From assembly GCF_036320965.1 (NCBI RefSeq), contig NC_092241.1, positions 1,341,683 to 1,405,682 of the forward strand: a DNA stretch of 64,000 nucleotides, given 5' to 3'. Position 1 is the stretch's first letter. The number at the start of each line of letters is the position of its first letter. Source of the stretch: Panulirus ornatus (lineage: Eukaryota; Arthropoda; Malacostraca; Decapoda; Palinuridae). The notes beneath the pieces were generated by a model. It was not told where the DNA came from. It worked only from the letters and a program-made list of their open reading frames with translations, and searched no databases. Below are positions 1-13,651 of this stretch, piece after piece. The translations under genes were made by a program, and so were the position numbers.

Positions 1-2327
1 CCACACATCTCTCTTACCCTTACATTACTTACTCGATCAAACCACATCACACCACATATTGTCCTCAAACATCTCATTTCCAGCACATCCACCCTCCTGT
101 GCACAACTCTATCCATAGTCCACGCCTCGCAACCATACAACATTGTTAAAACCTTTATTCCTTCAAACATACCCATTTTTGCTTTCCGAGATAATGTTCT
201 CGACTTACAAACATTCTTCAAGGCTCCCAGGACTTTCGCCTTCTCCCCCACCCTATGATTCATTCCGCTTCCATGGTTCCATCCGCTGCCAGATCCACTC
301 CCAGATATCTTAAACACTTTACTTCCTCCAGTTTTTCCCGATTCAAACTTACCTCCCTATTGACTTGACCCTCAACCCTACTGTACCTAATAACCTTGCT
401 CTTATTCACATTTACTCATAACATTCTTCTTTCACACACTTTACCAAACTCAGTCACCAGCTTCTGCAGTTTTTCACATGCATCAGCCATCAGCACTGTA
501 TCATCAGCGAACAACAACTGATTCGCTTCCCAAGCTCTCTCATCCCCAACAGACTGCATACTTGCCCCTCTTTCCAAAACGCTTGCATTTACTTCCCTAA
601 CAACCCCATCCATAAACAAATTAAACAACCATGGAGACATCAGACACCCCTGCCGCAAACCCACATTCACTGAGAACAAATCACTATCCTCTCTTCCTAC
701 ACGTACACATGACTTACATCCTCAATAAAAACTTTTCACTGCTTCTAACAACTTCCCTCCCACACATGTCATATACTCTTAGTACCTTCCACAGAGCATC
801 TATATCAAATCTAACATATGCCTTCTCCAGATCCATAAATGCTAAATACAAATCCATTTGCTTTTCTAAGTATTTCTCACGTACATTCTTCAAAGCAAAC
901 ACCTGATCCACACATCCTCTACCACATCTGAAACCACACTGCTCTTCCCCAATCTGATGCTCTGTACATGCCTTCACCCTCTCAATCAATACCCTCCCAT
1001 AAAATTTACCAGGAATACTCAACAAATTTATACCTCTGTAATTTGAGCACTCACTCTTATCTCCTTTACCTTTGTACAATAGCAATATGCAAGAATTCCG
1101 CCAATCCTCAGGCACCTCACCATGAGTCATACATACATTAAATAACCTTACTAACCACTCAACAATACAGTCACCCCCTTTTTTAATAAGTTCCACTGCA
1201 ATACCATCCAAACCTGCAGCCTTGCCGGCTTTCATCTACCGCAAAGCTTTTACTACCTCTTCTCTGTTTAACAAATCATTTTCCCTAACACTCTCACTTT
1301 GCACACCACCTCAACCAAAACACCCTATATCTGCCACTCTATCATCAAACGTATTCAACAAACCTTCAAAATACTCACTCCATCTCCTTCTCACATCACC
1401 ACTACCTGTTTTCACCTCCCCATTAGCCCCCTCCACTGAAGTTCCCCTTTCCTCCCTTGTCTTACGCACTTTATTTACCTCATTCCAGAACATCTTTTTA
1501 TTCTCCCTAAAATTTAATGATATTCTCTCACCCCAACTCTCATTTGCCTTCTTTTTCACCTCTTGCACCTTTCTCTTCACCCTCACCTTCACCCTCTTCA
1601 CACTCATTTCCATTTTTCCCTGCAAAAATCGTCCAAATCCCTCTCTCTTCTCTTTCACTAATAATCTTACTTCATCCCATTCCTCCCCCATTCCCCTTAC
1701 TTCCATTGTTCTCACCTTTTTCCATTCTGTACTCAGTCTCTTCTGGTACTTCCTCACACAAGTCTCATTCCCAAGCTCACTTACTCTCACCACCCTCTTC
1801 ACCCCAACATTCACTCTTCTTTTCTGAAAATCCATACAAATCCTCACCTTAGCCTCCAAAAGATAATGATCAGACATCCCTCCAGTTGCACCTCTCAGCA
1901 CATTAACATCCAAAAGTCTCTCTTTCGCACGCCTGTCAATTAACACGTAATCCAATAACGCTCTCTGGCCATCTCTCCTACTTACATACGTATACTTATG
2001 TATATCTCGCTTTTTAAACCAGGTATTCCGAATCACCAGTCCTTTTTCAGCATATAAATATACAAGCTCTTCACCATTTCCATTTACAACACTGATCACC
2101 CCATGTATACCAATTATTCCCTCAACTGCCTCATTACTCACCTTTGCATTCAAATCACCCATCACTATAACCCGGTCTTGTGCATCAAAACCACTAACAC
2201 ACTCATTCAGCTGCTTCCAAAACACTTGCCTCTCATGCTCTATCTTCTAATGCCCAGGTGCATATGCACCAATAATCACCCATCTCTCTCCATCAATTTT
2301 CAATTTTACCCATATCAATCGAGAATT
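1..2327 (-). mobile_element. RTE-like LINE copy, 3' end cut by window edge
   Basis: A degraded LINE on the minus strand. Read 5' to 3' on that strand it holds the endonuclease (about 2225-1860: GDLNAK, the LDYVLIDR segment, then SDHY), the linker, and reverse transcriptase (NYRGINLLSIPGK, MDLEKAY, FADDTVLMADAC). It stops at the window start inside the C-terminal domain. Frameshifts break it into at least three open stretches (1311-2225, 714-1235, 416-679). The endonuclease begins abruptly near 2327 at the codons for the NLIW segment, so the copy is 5' truncated. It is clearly a pseudo-element; the RTE assignment is inferred from the domain order and short UTRs. Confidence 0.88.
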
Positions 2328-2370
2328 GAGAGTGAGAGAGTGAGAATCCTCTCAATAAACACTGACTTTA
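2328..2370. other. Short junction sequence between two LINE fragments
   Basis: About 43 bp, rich in GAGA and CTCT, lying between two minus-strand LINE fragments. No match to the LINE consensus could be seen by eye. It may be filler at a recombination or repair junction. Confidence 0.4.
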
Positions 2371-2679
2371 CTCCCAGAATTTTCGCCCCCTCCCCCACCC
2401 TATGATCCACTTCCGCTTCCATGGTTCCATCCGCTGCCAGATCCACTCCCAGATATCTAAAACACTTCACTTCCTCCAGTTTTTCTCCATTCAAACTCAC
2501 CTCCCAATTGACTTGACCCTCAACCCTACTTTACCTAATAACCTTGCTCTTATTCACATTTACTCTTAACTTTCTTCTTTCACACACTTTACCAAACTCA
2601 GTCACCAGCTTCTGCAGTTTCTCACATGAATCAGCCACCAGCGCTGTATCATCAGCGAACAACAACTGACTCACTTCCC
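2371..2679 (-). mobile_element. LINE fragment (RT motif C to C-terminal domain)
   Basis: A 309-bp minus-strand piece carrying [12 protein letters not shown] through the [15 protein letters not shown] and [11 protein letters not shown] segments. It ends on the right at the tetranucleotide CCCA, where the 3' UTR of the next copy begins in mid-sequence. Confidence 0.85.
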
Positions 2680-3684
2680 ATACACATGTATATACATACG
2701 TCCACACACGCAAATATACATACCTACACAGCTTTCCATGGTTTACCCCAGACGCTTCACGTGCCCTGATTCAATCCACTGACCACGTCAGCCCCGGTAT
2801 ACCACATCGATCCAATTCACTCTATTCCTTGCCCTCCTTTCACCCTCCTGCATGTTCAGGCCCCGATCACACAAAATCTTTTTCACTCCATCTTTCCACC
2901 TCCAATTTGGTCTCCCACTTCTCCTCGTTCCCTCCACCTCCGACACATATATCCTCTTGGTCAACCTTTCCTCACTCATTCTCTCCATGTGCCCAAACCA
3001 TTTCAAAACACCCTCTTCTGCTCTCTCAACCACGCTCCTTTTATTTCCACACATCTCTCTTACCCTTACGTTACTTACTCGATCAAACCTCCTCACACCA
3101 CACATTGTCCTCAAACATCTCATTTCCAGCACATCCATCCTCCTGCGCACAACTCTATCCATAGCCCACGCCTCGCAACCATACAACATTGTTGGAACCA
3201 CTATTCCTTCAAACATACCCATTTTTGCTTTCCGAGATAATGTTCTCGACTTCCACACATTCTTCAGGGCTCCCAGGATTTTCGCCCCCTCCCCCACCCT
3301 ATGATCCACTTCCGCTTTCATGGTTCCATCCGCTGCCAGATCCACTACCAGATATCTAAAACACTTTACTTCCTCCAGTTTTTCTCCATTCAAACTTACC
3401 TCCCAATTGAATTAACCCTCAACGCTACTGTACCTAATTACCTTCCTCTTATTCACATTTACTCTTAACTTTCTTCTTTCACACACTTTATCAAACTCAG
3501 TCACCAGCTTCTGCAGTTTCTCACATGAAGCAGCCACCAGCGCTCTATCATCAGCGAACAACAACTGACTCACTTCCCAAGCTCTCTCATCTCCAACCGA
3601 CTTCATACTTGCCCCTCTTTCCAAAACTCTTGCATTCACTTCCCTAACAACCCCATCTATAAACAAATTAAACAACCATGGAGA
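2676..3684 (-). mobile_element. LINE 3' segment lacking its 3' tail
   Basis: Minus-strand LINE with a partial short-type 3' UTR, the C-terminal domain (open frame 2788-3393, ending VVYRG-stop) and part of the RT (3412-3687). Motif C reads [12 protein letters not shown], with two substitutions near the catalytic aspartates. The last ~90 bp of the normal 3' UTR and the TA tail are absent, so the left edge is a recombination junction, not a normal 3' end. The 5' truncation at the codons for PWLFNLF runs into (TA)n. Confidence 0.86.
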
Positions 3685-3690
3685 CATATA

Positions 3691-3779
<89 letters not shown>
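3685..3779. repeat. (TA)n array
   Basis: About 95 bp of TA dinucleotides with one TTTA interruption near the left end. It separates a minus LINE 5' truncation from a plus LINE 3' UTR piece. Confidence 0.97.
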
Positions 3780-3781
<2 letters not shown>

Positions 3782-3997
3782 ATGAAGGTAGCAAGTGTGA
3801 ATAGGTACATGTGTATATGTTTCTGTATGTATATGCATGTATGCGTTGAAATGTATAGGTAGATATATGTGCGTGTGTGGGCGTTTATTTATGTGCATGC
3901 GTATGTGGATGGGTTGGGCCATTCTTTCGCCTGTTTCCTTGCGCTACCTCGCTAGCACGGGAGACAGCGACACAGTATGAAAAAAAGAATAGATAAA

Positions 3998-4000
<3 letters not shown>
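3780..4000 (+). mobile_element. LINE 3' UTR fragment, long-UTR type
   Basis: Plus-strand terminal 3' UTR of the older LINE class: the GGATGAAGGTAGCAAGTGTG start, the TTGGGCCATTCTTTCG block and the terminal GCTACCTCGCTAGCACGGGA block followed by an A-rich run and (TA)n. No coding sequence is attached. Confidence 0.8.

Positions 4001-4073
<73 letters not shown>
4001..4073. repeat. (TA)n array
   Basis: About 73 bp of TA between a LINE 3' end on the left and a LINE 5' truncation on the right. Confidence 0.97.
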
Positions 4074-4079
<6 letters not shown>

Positions 4080-5196
4080 GGTTTGCGGCAGGGGTGTGTG
4101 ATGTCTCCATGGTTGTTTAATTTGTTTATGGATGGGGTTGTTAGGGAGGTGAATGTAAGAATTTTGGAAAGAGGGGCAAGTATGAAGTCTGTTGTGGATG
4201 AGAGAGCTTGGGAAGTGAGTCAGTTGTTGTTCGCTGATGATACAGCGCTGGTGGCTGATTCATATGAGAAACTGCAGAAGCTGGTGACTGAGTTTGGTAA
4301 AGTGTGTGAAAGAAGAAAGTTAAGAGTAAATGTGAATAAGAGCAAGGTTATTAGGTACAGTAGGTTGAGGGTCAAGTCAATGCGGAGGTAAGTTTGAATG
4401 GAGAAAAACTGGAGGAAATAAAGTGTTTTAGATATCTGGGAGTGGATCTGGCCGCGGATGGAACCATGGAAGCGGAAGTGAATCATAGAGTGGGGGAGGG
4501 GGCCAAAATCCTGGGAGCCTTGAAGAATGTTTGGAAGTCGAGAACATTATCTTGGAAAGCAAAAATGGGTATGTTTCAAGAAATAGTGGTTCCAACAATG
4601 TTGTATGGTTGCGAGGCGTGGGCTATGGATAGAGTTGTGCGGAGGAGGGTGGATGTGCTGGAAATGAGATGTTTGAGGACAATGTGTGGTGTGAGGAGGT
4701 TTGATCGAGTAAGTAATGTAAGGGTCAGAGAGATGTGTGGAAATAAAAAGAGCGTGGTTGAGAGAACAGAAGAGGGTGTTTTGAAATGGTTTGGGCACAT
4801 GGAGAGAATGAGTGAGGAAATATTGACCAAGAGGATATATGTGTCGGAGGTGGAGGGAACGAGGAGAAGTGGGAGACCAAATTGGAGGTGGAAAGATGGA
4901 GTGAAAAAGATTTTGTGTGATCGGGGCCTCAACATGCAGGAGGGTGAAAGGAGGGCAAGGAATAGAGTGAATTGGAGCGAAGTGGTATACCGGGGTTGAC
5001 GTGCTGTCAGTGGATTGAATCAAGGCATGTGAAGCGTCTGGGGTAAACCATGGAAAGCTGTGTAGGTATGTATATTTGCGTGTATGGACGTGTGTATATA
5101 CATGTGTATGGGGGTGGGTTGGGCCATTTCTTTCGTCTGTTTCCTTGCGCTACCTCGCAAACGCGGGAGACAGCGACAAAGTATAATAAAAAATAA
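4074..5196 (+). mobile_element. LINE 3' half, young short-UTR class
   Basis: Plus-strand copy truncated at RT motif B ([17 protein letters not shown]) where it meets (TA)n. It carries [12 protein letters not shown] (Cys to Tyr in a usually constant DSC) and the C-terminal domain up to VVYRG-stop, then a short 3' UTR ending GACAGCGACAAAGTATAATA and a long TA array. A one-base deletion near 4367 (AGGTTGAG where other copies have AGGGTTGAG) splits the frame into 4083-4391 and 4394-4999. Confidence 0.9.
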
Positions 5197-5789
<593 letters not shown>

Positions 5790-5799
5790 TACATATACA

Positions 5800-6397
<598 letters not shown>

Positions 6398-6460
<63 letters not shown>
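6398..6460. repeat. (TA)n array
   Basis: About 60 bp of TA between a SINE-like 3' end (plus) and the A-rich tail of a minus LINE (T-run 6461-6474). Confidence 0.96.
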
Positions 6461-6469
<9 letters not shown>

Positions 6470-7205
6470 TTTTTATACTTTGTCGCTGTCTCCCGCGTTT
6501 GCGAGGTAGCGCAAGGAAACAGACGAAAGAAATGGCCCAACCCCCCCCCCCCCCATACACATGTACATACACACGTCCACACACGCAAATATACATACCT
6601 ACACAGCTTTCCATGGTTTACCCCAGACGCTTCACATGCCTTGATTCAATCCACTGACAGCACGTCAACCCCTGTATACCACATGGCTCCAATTCACTCT
6701 ATTCCTTGCCCTCCTTTCACCCTCCTGCATGTTCAGGCCCCGATCACACAAAATCTTTTTCACTCCATCTTTCGACCTCCAATTTGGTCTCCCTCTTCTC
6801 CTCGTTCCCTCCACCTCCGACACATATATCCTCTTGGTCAATCTTTCCTCACTCATTCTCTCCATGTGCCCAAACCATTTCAAAACACCCTCTTCTGCTC
6901 TCTCAACCACGCTCTTTTTATTTCCACACATCACTCTTACCCTTACGTTACTTACTCGATCAAACCACCTCACACCACACATTGTCCTCAAACATCTCAT
7001 TTCCAGCACATCCATCCTCCTGCGCACAGCTCTATCCATAGCCCACGCTTCGCAACCATACAACATTGTTGGAACTACTATTCCTTCAAACATACCCATT
7101 TTTGCTTTCCGGGATAATGTTCTCGACTTCCACACATTTTTCAAGGCTCCCAAAATTTCCGCCCCCTCCCCCACCCTATGATCCACTTCCGCTTCCATGG
7201 TTCCA
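6461..7205 (-). mobile_element. LINE 3' segment, young class
   Basis: Minus-strand LINE 3' portion with poly(A)/(TA)n tail, short 3' UTR containing a 14-C run at about 6541-6554, and an open C-terminal domain (6665-7198) ending HVVYRG-stop. The sequence is typical until TTCCATGGTTCCAT near 7205, then changes abruptly to the cytosine-free tract. The matching 5' part of a minus LINE resumes at 8459, so both may belong to one copy. Confidence 0.88.
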
Positions 7206-8458
7206 TGAAGATTTTTGAATAAAAATGTAGTTTATAGGGTATAAGAATGGGGGATAAGAAATTTTGAAAGAAATTTTTAGGGGGGAAAGAAAATAGGTAA
7301 GTTGTTAAGGGAGGGTGGATATGGTGAATAGGGGGGAGGGAAATAAAAGGGTAATTAAAGGGGGTAAAGGAGGGTGGGGGGGAATGGGTTAAAAATAAGG
7401 GTTTATGATAGTTATTTTAAAAGTAGATAGGAATTAGAGAAATAAAATTTTTAGGATGTAGGGGAAAAAGGGGAATTTAAGGGGGGGAAAGAAAATTTTT
7501 TAAAAAAGAAGTTTATTTGTTATAAATTGGGGTTTTGAAAATTAAAAGGGAAAAATTAATGGGGGAAATGTTATTTTATAGGAAGAATTTAGGTATATTG
7601 AAGTATGAAATTTTTTAGGGGAAAAGAGGATTATTAGGGAAAATATAATTTGAGGTTGGTTTAAGGGAAATTTGAGAGTGATTTGAGTGATGTGGGGGAG
7701 AATTGAATTTTGGAGTATGTAATTGAATGGGGGGGAGTTGTGGGAGATTAAAGGGGGATTGATTTATAAGTAATATATTTAAAAGTATAGGGGGTTAAAT
7801 AGAAAAGAAAAAATTTATTGGAAAGGGTTTTTAAAGGGTTAAAAAATTGATGAAAAAATTTTTGGTAATTGTAATTATTTTGGGTAAGAGGTTTGGAAAT
7901 ATAAGTTTAAAAGGGGGGGGTATTGGGGAAAATTTTAAAGGAAGAATGAGATATAAAGAAAAATTTTGAAATTTATTTTTGTTAAGGAATAATGAATTTG
8001 TATGATAAAGGGGGTTTTGTAATAGGTTAAAAGAAAAAAAAGGGGGAAGGAAAGGAAGAGGAAATTGAAAAGGGGGTTTTAAAGGGGAGGTTTTAATTGA
8101 TGGGGAAAATTTAAAAAGATAGGGGAAAAAAAAATAGTAATTAAAAAAGTTTAAGGGAAAAAAATATATTAAGGGTATTTAGGATTTTTAGATTAATTAG
8201 AAGAGAAAGATAAAATAGGTTAAAAAGAAAATTGAAAAAGGTAGGGGTTGGGGAAAAGGGAAAGGGTAAAAAAAGTGGTAAGAAGAATTTATAGGGTTTG
8301 GGGAAATTTTTGGGGAGGGGGTTTGGGAAAAAAAATAAAAATTAGAATGGGGGAAATGGGGGAATAAAGGGGGGGTGATAAGGGGAGTAAAAGGAATTTT
8401 GGGGGGGTGAAGTAAAAAGAATGGGGGGAAAAATTTAGGGAAAATTTGGGAAAAATTT
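7206..8458. other. 1,253-bp tract with no cytosine on the plus strand
   Basis: Every base from just after TTCCAT to the CCCC at 8459 is A, G or T. G is common, in runs of up to about 8, and A and T runs are frequent. It sits exactly between the 3' and 5' parts of a minus LINE, where about 2.1 kb of LINE sequence would be expected. I could not align it to that LINE by eye. No convincing gene is present; the minus frame entering it from 8459 gives only low-complexity residues. It may be an assembly or basecalling artefact, one-strand deaminated DNA, or an unrelated insert. Confidence 0.9.
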
Positions 8459-8905
8459 CCCCTATTAATCGAGAATTTACTTTCTTACATTCTATCACAT
8501 ACTCCCACAACTCCTGTTTCAGGAGTATTGCTACTCCTTCCCTTGCTCTTGTCCTCTCACTAACCCCTGACTTCACTCCCCAGACATTTCCAAACCACTC
8601 TTCCCCTTTACCCTTGAGCTTCGTTTCACTCAGAGCCAAAACATCCAGGTTCCTTTCCTCAAACATACTACCTATCTCTCCTTTTTTCACATCTTGGTTA
8701 CATCCACACACATTTAGGCACCCCACTCTGAGCCTTCGAGGAGGATGAGCACTCCCCGCGTGACTCCTTCTTCTGTTTCCCATTTTAGAAAGTTAATACA
8801 AGGAGGGGAGGATTTCCGGCCCCCCGCTCCCGTCCCCTCTAGTCGCTTTCTACGACACGCGAGGAATACGTGGGAAGTATTCTTTCACCCCTATCCCCAG
8901 GGATA
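8459..8905 (-). mobile_element. LINE 5' end: 5' UTR and endonuclease N-terminus
   Basis: Minus-strand LINE 5' terminus. The coding part starts at the ATG with codons for MGNRRRSHAGS (8783) and runs through RVGCLNVCG and LALSETKLKGKG to the VNSRLI segment, where it meets the cytosine-free tract. Upstream (8784-8905) is the ~120-bp 5' UTR ending in the family's TATCCCTGGGGATAGGGG start. It is nearly identical to the 5' end at 20090-20541. Confidence 0.88.
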
Positions 8906-8910
8906 ATATA

Positions 8911-8911
<1 letters not shown>

Positions 8912-8964
<53 letters not shown>

Positions 8965-8990
8965 CACACACACACACACATACATATATA
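8912..8990. repeat. (CA)n microsatellite
   Basis: About 75 bp of CA repeats with two CG variants, flanked by short TATATA. It is the only long non-TA dinucleotide array in the window and lies directly 5' of a LINE. Confidence 0.96.
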
Positions 8991-9182
8991 TACATATGAA
9001 AAATGTAAGAAACAATTTAGAAAACAAACTTTTAGCTTGAAATGAATGAAAAAATGAACGCCACATAATGGTTCAACCTCTGGCTGTGGAAAAGGAAATG
9101 TACAATTTATTCACACAAACGTCAATAGCAGTTCTCATCAATTTCACCACTCATTTCACCATTCATTTATCTATTTATTCAT
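8991..9182. other. Unassigned ~190-bp sequence
   Basis: Non-repetitive within this window, AT-rich, with no open frame of note. It is one of the few stretches that match neither the LINE, PLE, SINE-like element nor a microsatellite, and may be host flanking DNA or a decayed older repeat. Confidence 0.5.
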
Positions 9183-10785
9183 TTTGCTTTGTCGCTGTCT
9201 CCCGCGTTTGCGAGGTAGCGCAAGGAAACGGACGAAAAATATGCCCCAACCCACCCCCATGCACATGTATATACATACACGTCCACACACGCAAATATAC
9301 ATACCTATACATCTCAAATGCACACATATATATACACACACAGACACATACATATATACCCATGCACACAATTCACATTGTCTGCCTTTATTCATTCCCA
9401 TCGCCACCTCGCCACACATGGTATACCATCCCCCTCCCACTCATGTGTGCGAGGTAGCACTAGGAAGAGACAACAAAGGCCACATTCGTTCACACTCAGT
9501 CTCTAGCTGTCATGCAATAATGCCCGAAACCACAGCTCCCTTTCCACTTCCAGGCCCCACACAACTTTCCATGGTTTACCCCAGACGCTTCACATGCCCT
9601 GATTCAATCCACTGACAGCACGTCAACCCCGGTATACCACATCGATCCAATTCACTCTATTCCTTGCCCGCCTTTCACCCTCCTGCATGTTCACGCCCCG
9701 ATCACTCAAAATCTTTTTCACTCCATCTTTCCACCTCCAATTTGGTCTCCCACTTCTCCTCGTTCCCTCCACCTCCGACACATATATCCTCTTGGTCAAT
9801 CTTTCCTCACTCATTCTCTCCATGTACCCAAACCATTTCAAAACACCCTCTTCTGCTCTCTCAACCACGCTCATTTTACATCCACACATCTCTCTTACCC
9901 TTACATTACTTACTCGATCAAACCTCCTCACACCACACATTGTCCTCAAACATCTCATTTCCAGCACATCCACCCTCCTCCGCACAACTCTATCCATAGC
10001 CCACGCCTCGCAACCATACAACATTGTTAGAACCACTATTCCTTCAAACATACCCATTTTTGCTTTCCGAGATAATGTTCTCGACTTCCACACATTCTTC
10101 AAGGCTCCCAGGATTTTCGCCCCCTATCCCACCCTATGATTCATTTCCGCTTCCATGGTTCCATCCGCTGCCAGATCCACTCCCAGATATCTAAAACACT
10201 TTACTTCCTCCAGTTTTTCTCCATTCAAACTTACCTCCCAATTGACTTGACCCTCAACCCTACTGTACCTAATAACCTTGCTCTTATTCACATTTACTCT
10301 TAACTTTCTTCTTTTACACACTTTACCAAACTCAGTCACCAGCTGCTGCAGTTTCTCACATGAATCATCAACCAGCGCTGTATCATCAGCGAACAACAAA
10401 AGACTCACTTCCCAAGCTCTCTCATCAACAACAGACTTCATACTTGCCCCCTCTTTCCAAAATTCTTGCATTCACCTCCCTAACAACCCCATCCATAAAC
10501 AAATTAAACAACCATGGAGACATCACACACCCCTGCCGGAAACCTACATTCACTGAGAACCAATCACTTTCCTCTCTTCCTACACGTACACATGCCTTAC
10601 ATCCTCGATAAAAACTTTTCACTGCTTCTAACAACTTGCCTCCCACACCATATATTCTTAATACCTTCCACAGAGCATCTCTATCAACTCTATCATATGC
10701 CTTCTCCAGATCCATAAATGCGGCATACAAATCCATTTGCTTTTCTAAGTATTTCTCACATACATTCTTCAAAGCAAACATCCTT

Positions 10786-10788
<3 letters not shown>
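9183..10788 (-). mobile_element. LINE 3' half, long UTR with TGA stop (intermediate class)
   Basis: Minus-strand copy with the long 3' UTR (9183-9622) but the ORF ending VVYRG-stop, i.e. TGA where older copies have CGA. Frames 9623-10102, 10124-10471 and 10425-10781 cover the C-terminal domain, [12 protein letters not shown] and [15 protein letters not shown]. The 5' truncation at the ALKNV codons followed by CATCCTTCCC and (TA)n is identical to that of the array units to the right. It lacks their 5-bp deletion, so it looks like a hybrid at the array edge. Confidence 0.87.

Positions 10789-10876
<88 letters not shown>
10789..10876. repeat. (TA)n array
   Basis: About 88 bp of TA at the first boundary of the 1.4-kb tandem array. 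Confidence 0.97.
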
Positions 10877-10880
<4 letters not shown>

Positions 10881-12226
10881 CTTTTTTTTTTTGCTTTGTC
10901 GCTGTCTCCCGCGTTTGCGAGGTAGCGCAAGGAAACAGACGAAAGAAATGGCCCAACCCACCCCCATACACATGTATATAAATACGTCCACACACGCAAA
11001 TATACATACCTACACAGCTTTCCATGGTTTACCCCAGACGCTTCACATGCCCTGATTCAATCCACTGACAGCACGTCAACCCCGGTATACCACATCGCTC
11101 CAATTCACTCTATTCCTTGCCCTCCTTTCACCCTCCTGCATGTTCAGGCCCCGATCACACAAAATCTTTTTCACTCCATCTTTCCACCTCCAATTTGGTC
11201 TCCCTCTTCTCTTCGTTCCCTCCACCTCCGACACATATATTCTCTTGGTCAATCTTTCCTCACTCATTCTCTCCATGTGCCCGAACCATTTCAAAACACC
11301 CTCTTCTGCTCTCTCAACCACGCTCTTTTTATTTCCACACATCTCTCTTACCCTTACGTTACTTACTCGATCAAACCACCTCACACCACACATTGTCCTC
11401 AAACATCTCATTTCCAGCACATCCATCCTCCTGCGCACAACTCTATCCATAGCCCACGCCTCACAACCATACAACATTGTTGGAACCACTATTCCTTCAA
11501 ACATACCCATTTTTGCTTTCCGAGATAATGTTCTCTACTTCCACACATTCTTCAAGGCTCCCAGAATTTTCGCCCCCTCCCCCATCCTATGATCAACTTC
11601 CGCTTCCATGGTTCCATCCGCTGCCAGATCCACTCCCAGATATCTAAAACACTTCCTCCAGTTTTTCTCCATTCAAACTCACCTCCCAATTGACTTGACC
11701 CTCAACCCTACTGTACCTAATAACCGTGCTCTTATTCACATTTACTCTTAACTTTCTTCTTTCACACACTTTACCAAAGTCAGTCACCAGCTTCTGCAGT
11801 TTCTCACATGAATCAGCCACCAGCGCTGTATCATCAGCGAACAACAACTGACTCACTTCCCAAGCTCTCTCATCAACAACAGACTTCATACTCGCCCCCT
11901 CTTTCCAAAATTCTTGCATTCACCTCCCTAACAACCCCATCCATAAACAAATTAAACAACCATGGAGACATCACACACCCCTGCCGGAAACCTACATTCA
12001 CTGAGAACCAATCACTTTCCTCTCTTCCTACACGTACACATGCCTTACATCCTCGATAAAAACTTTTCACTGCTTCTAACAACTTGCCTCCCACACCATA
12101 TATTCTTAATACCTTCCACAGAGCATCTCTATCAACTCTATCATATGCCTTCTCCAGATCCATAAATGCTACATACAAATCCATTTGCTTTTCTAAGTAT
12201 TTCTCACATACATTCTAAACATCCTT

Positions 12227-12229
<3 letters not shown>
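10877..12229 (-). mobile_element. Array unit 1 (LINE 3' segment)
   Basis: C-terminal domain open at 11076-11510. RT fragment 11644-11919 ends at the EVF-stop produced by the shared deletion; RT motifs A and B are at 11873-12184. A 6-bp loss near 12217 (TCAAAG) next to the 5' junction is private to this unit. Confidence 0.9.

Positions 12230-12290
<61 letters not shown>
12230..12290. repeat. (TA)n array between array units
   Basis: About 60 bp of TA followed by a T-rich run; shortest but one of the four in the array. Confidence 0.96.
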
Positions 12291-12293
<3 letters not shown>

Positions 12294-13651
12294 TTTCTTT
12301 TTTTTTTTTTGCTTTGTCGCTGTCTCCCGCGTTTGCGAGGTAGCGCAAGGAAACAGACGAAAGAAATGGCCCAACCCACCCCCATACACATGTATATAAA
12401 TACGTCCACACACGCAAATATACATACCTACACAGCTTTCCATGGTTTACCCCAGACGCTTCACATGCCCTGATTCAATCCACTGACAGCACGTCAACCC
12501 CGGTATACCACATCGCTCCAATTCACTCTATTCCTTGCCCTCCTTTCACCCTCCTGCATGTTCGGGCCCCGATCACACAAAATCTTTTTCACTCCATCTT
12601 TCCACCTCCAATTTGGTCTCCCTCTTCTCCTCGTTCCCTCCACCTCCGACACATATATTCTCTTGGTCAATCTTTCCTCACTCATTCTCTCCATGTGCCC
12701 GAACCATTTCAAAACACCCTCTTCTGCTCTCTCAACCACGCTCTTTTTATTTCCACACATCTCTCTTACCCTTACGTTACTTACTCGATCAAACCACCTT
12801 ACACCACACATTGTCCTCAAACATCTCATTTCCAGCACATCCATCCTCCTGCGCACAACTCTATCCATAGCCCACGCCTCACAACCATACAACATTGTTG
12901 GAACCACTATTCCTTCAAACATACCCATTTTTGCTTTCCGAGATAATGTTCTCTACTTCCACACATTCTTCAAGGCTCCCAGAATTTTCGCCCCCTCCCC
13001 CATCCTATGATCAACTTCCGCTTCCATGGTTCCATCCGCTGCCAGATCCACTCCCAGATATCTAAAACACTTCCTCCAGTTTTTCTCCATTCAAACTCAC
13101 CTCCCAATTGACTTGACCCTCAACCCTACTGTACCTAATAACCGTGCTCTTATTCACATTTACTCTTAACTTTCTTCTTTCACACACTTTACCAAAGTCA
13201 GTCACCAGCTTCTGCAGTTTCTCACATGAATCAGCCACCAGCGCTGTATCATCAGCGAACAACAACTGACTCACTTCCCAAGCTCTCTCATCAACAACAG
13301 ACTTCATACTCGCCCCCTCTTTCCAAAATTCTTGCATTCACCTCCCTAACAACCCCATCCATAAACAAATTAAACAACCATGGAGACATCACACACCCCT
13401 GCCGGAAACCTACATTCACTGAGAACCAATCACTTTCCTCTCTTCCTACACGTACACATGCCTTACATCCTCGATAAAAACTTTTCACTGCTTCTAACAA
13501 CTTGCCTCCCACACCATATATTCTTAATACCTTCCACAGAGCATCTCTATCAACTCTATCATATGCCTTCTCCAGATCCATAAATGCTACATACAAATCC
13601 ATTTGCTTTTCTAAGTATTTCTCACATACATTCTTCAAAGCAAACATCCTT

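Noticed and set aside
8289..8783. A 164-residue minus frame as a distinct nuclease variant
   Set aside because: Only the part from 8783 to about 8459 is LINE endonuclease; the remainder is translation of the cytosine-free tract.
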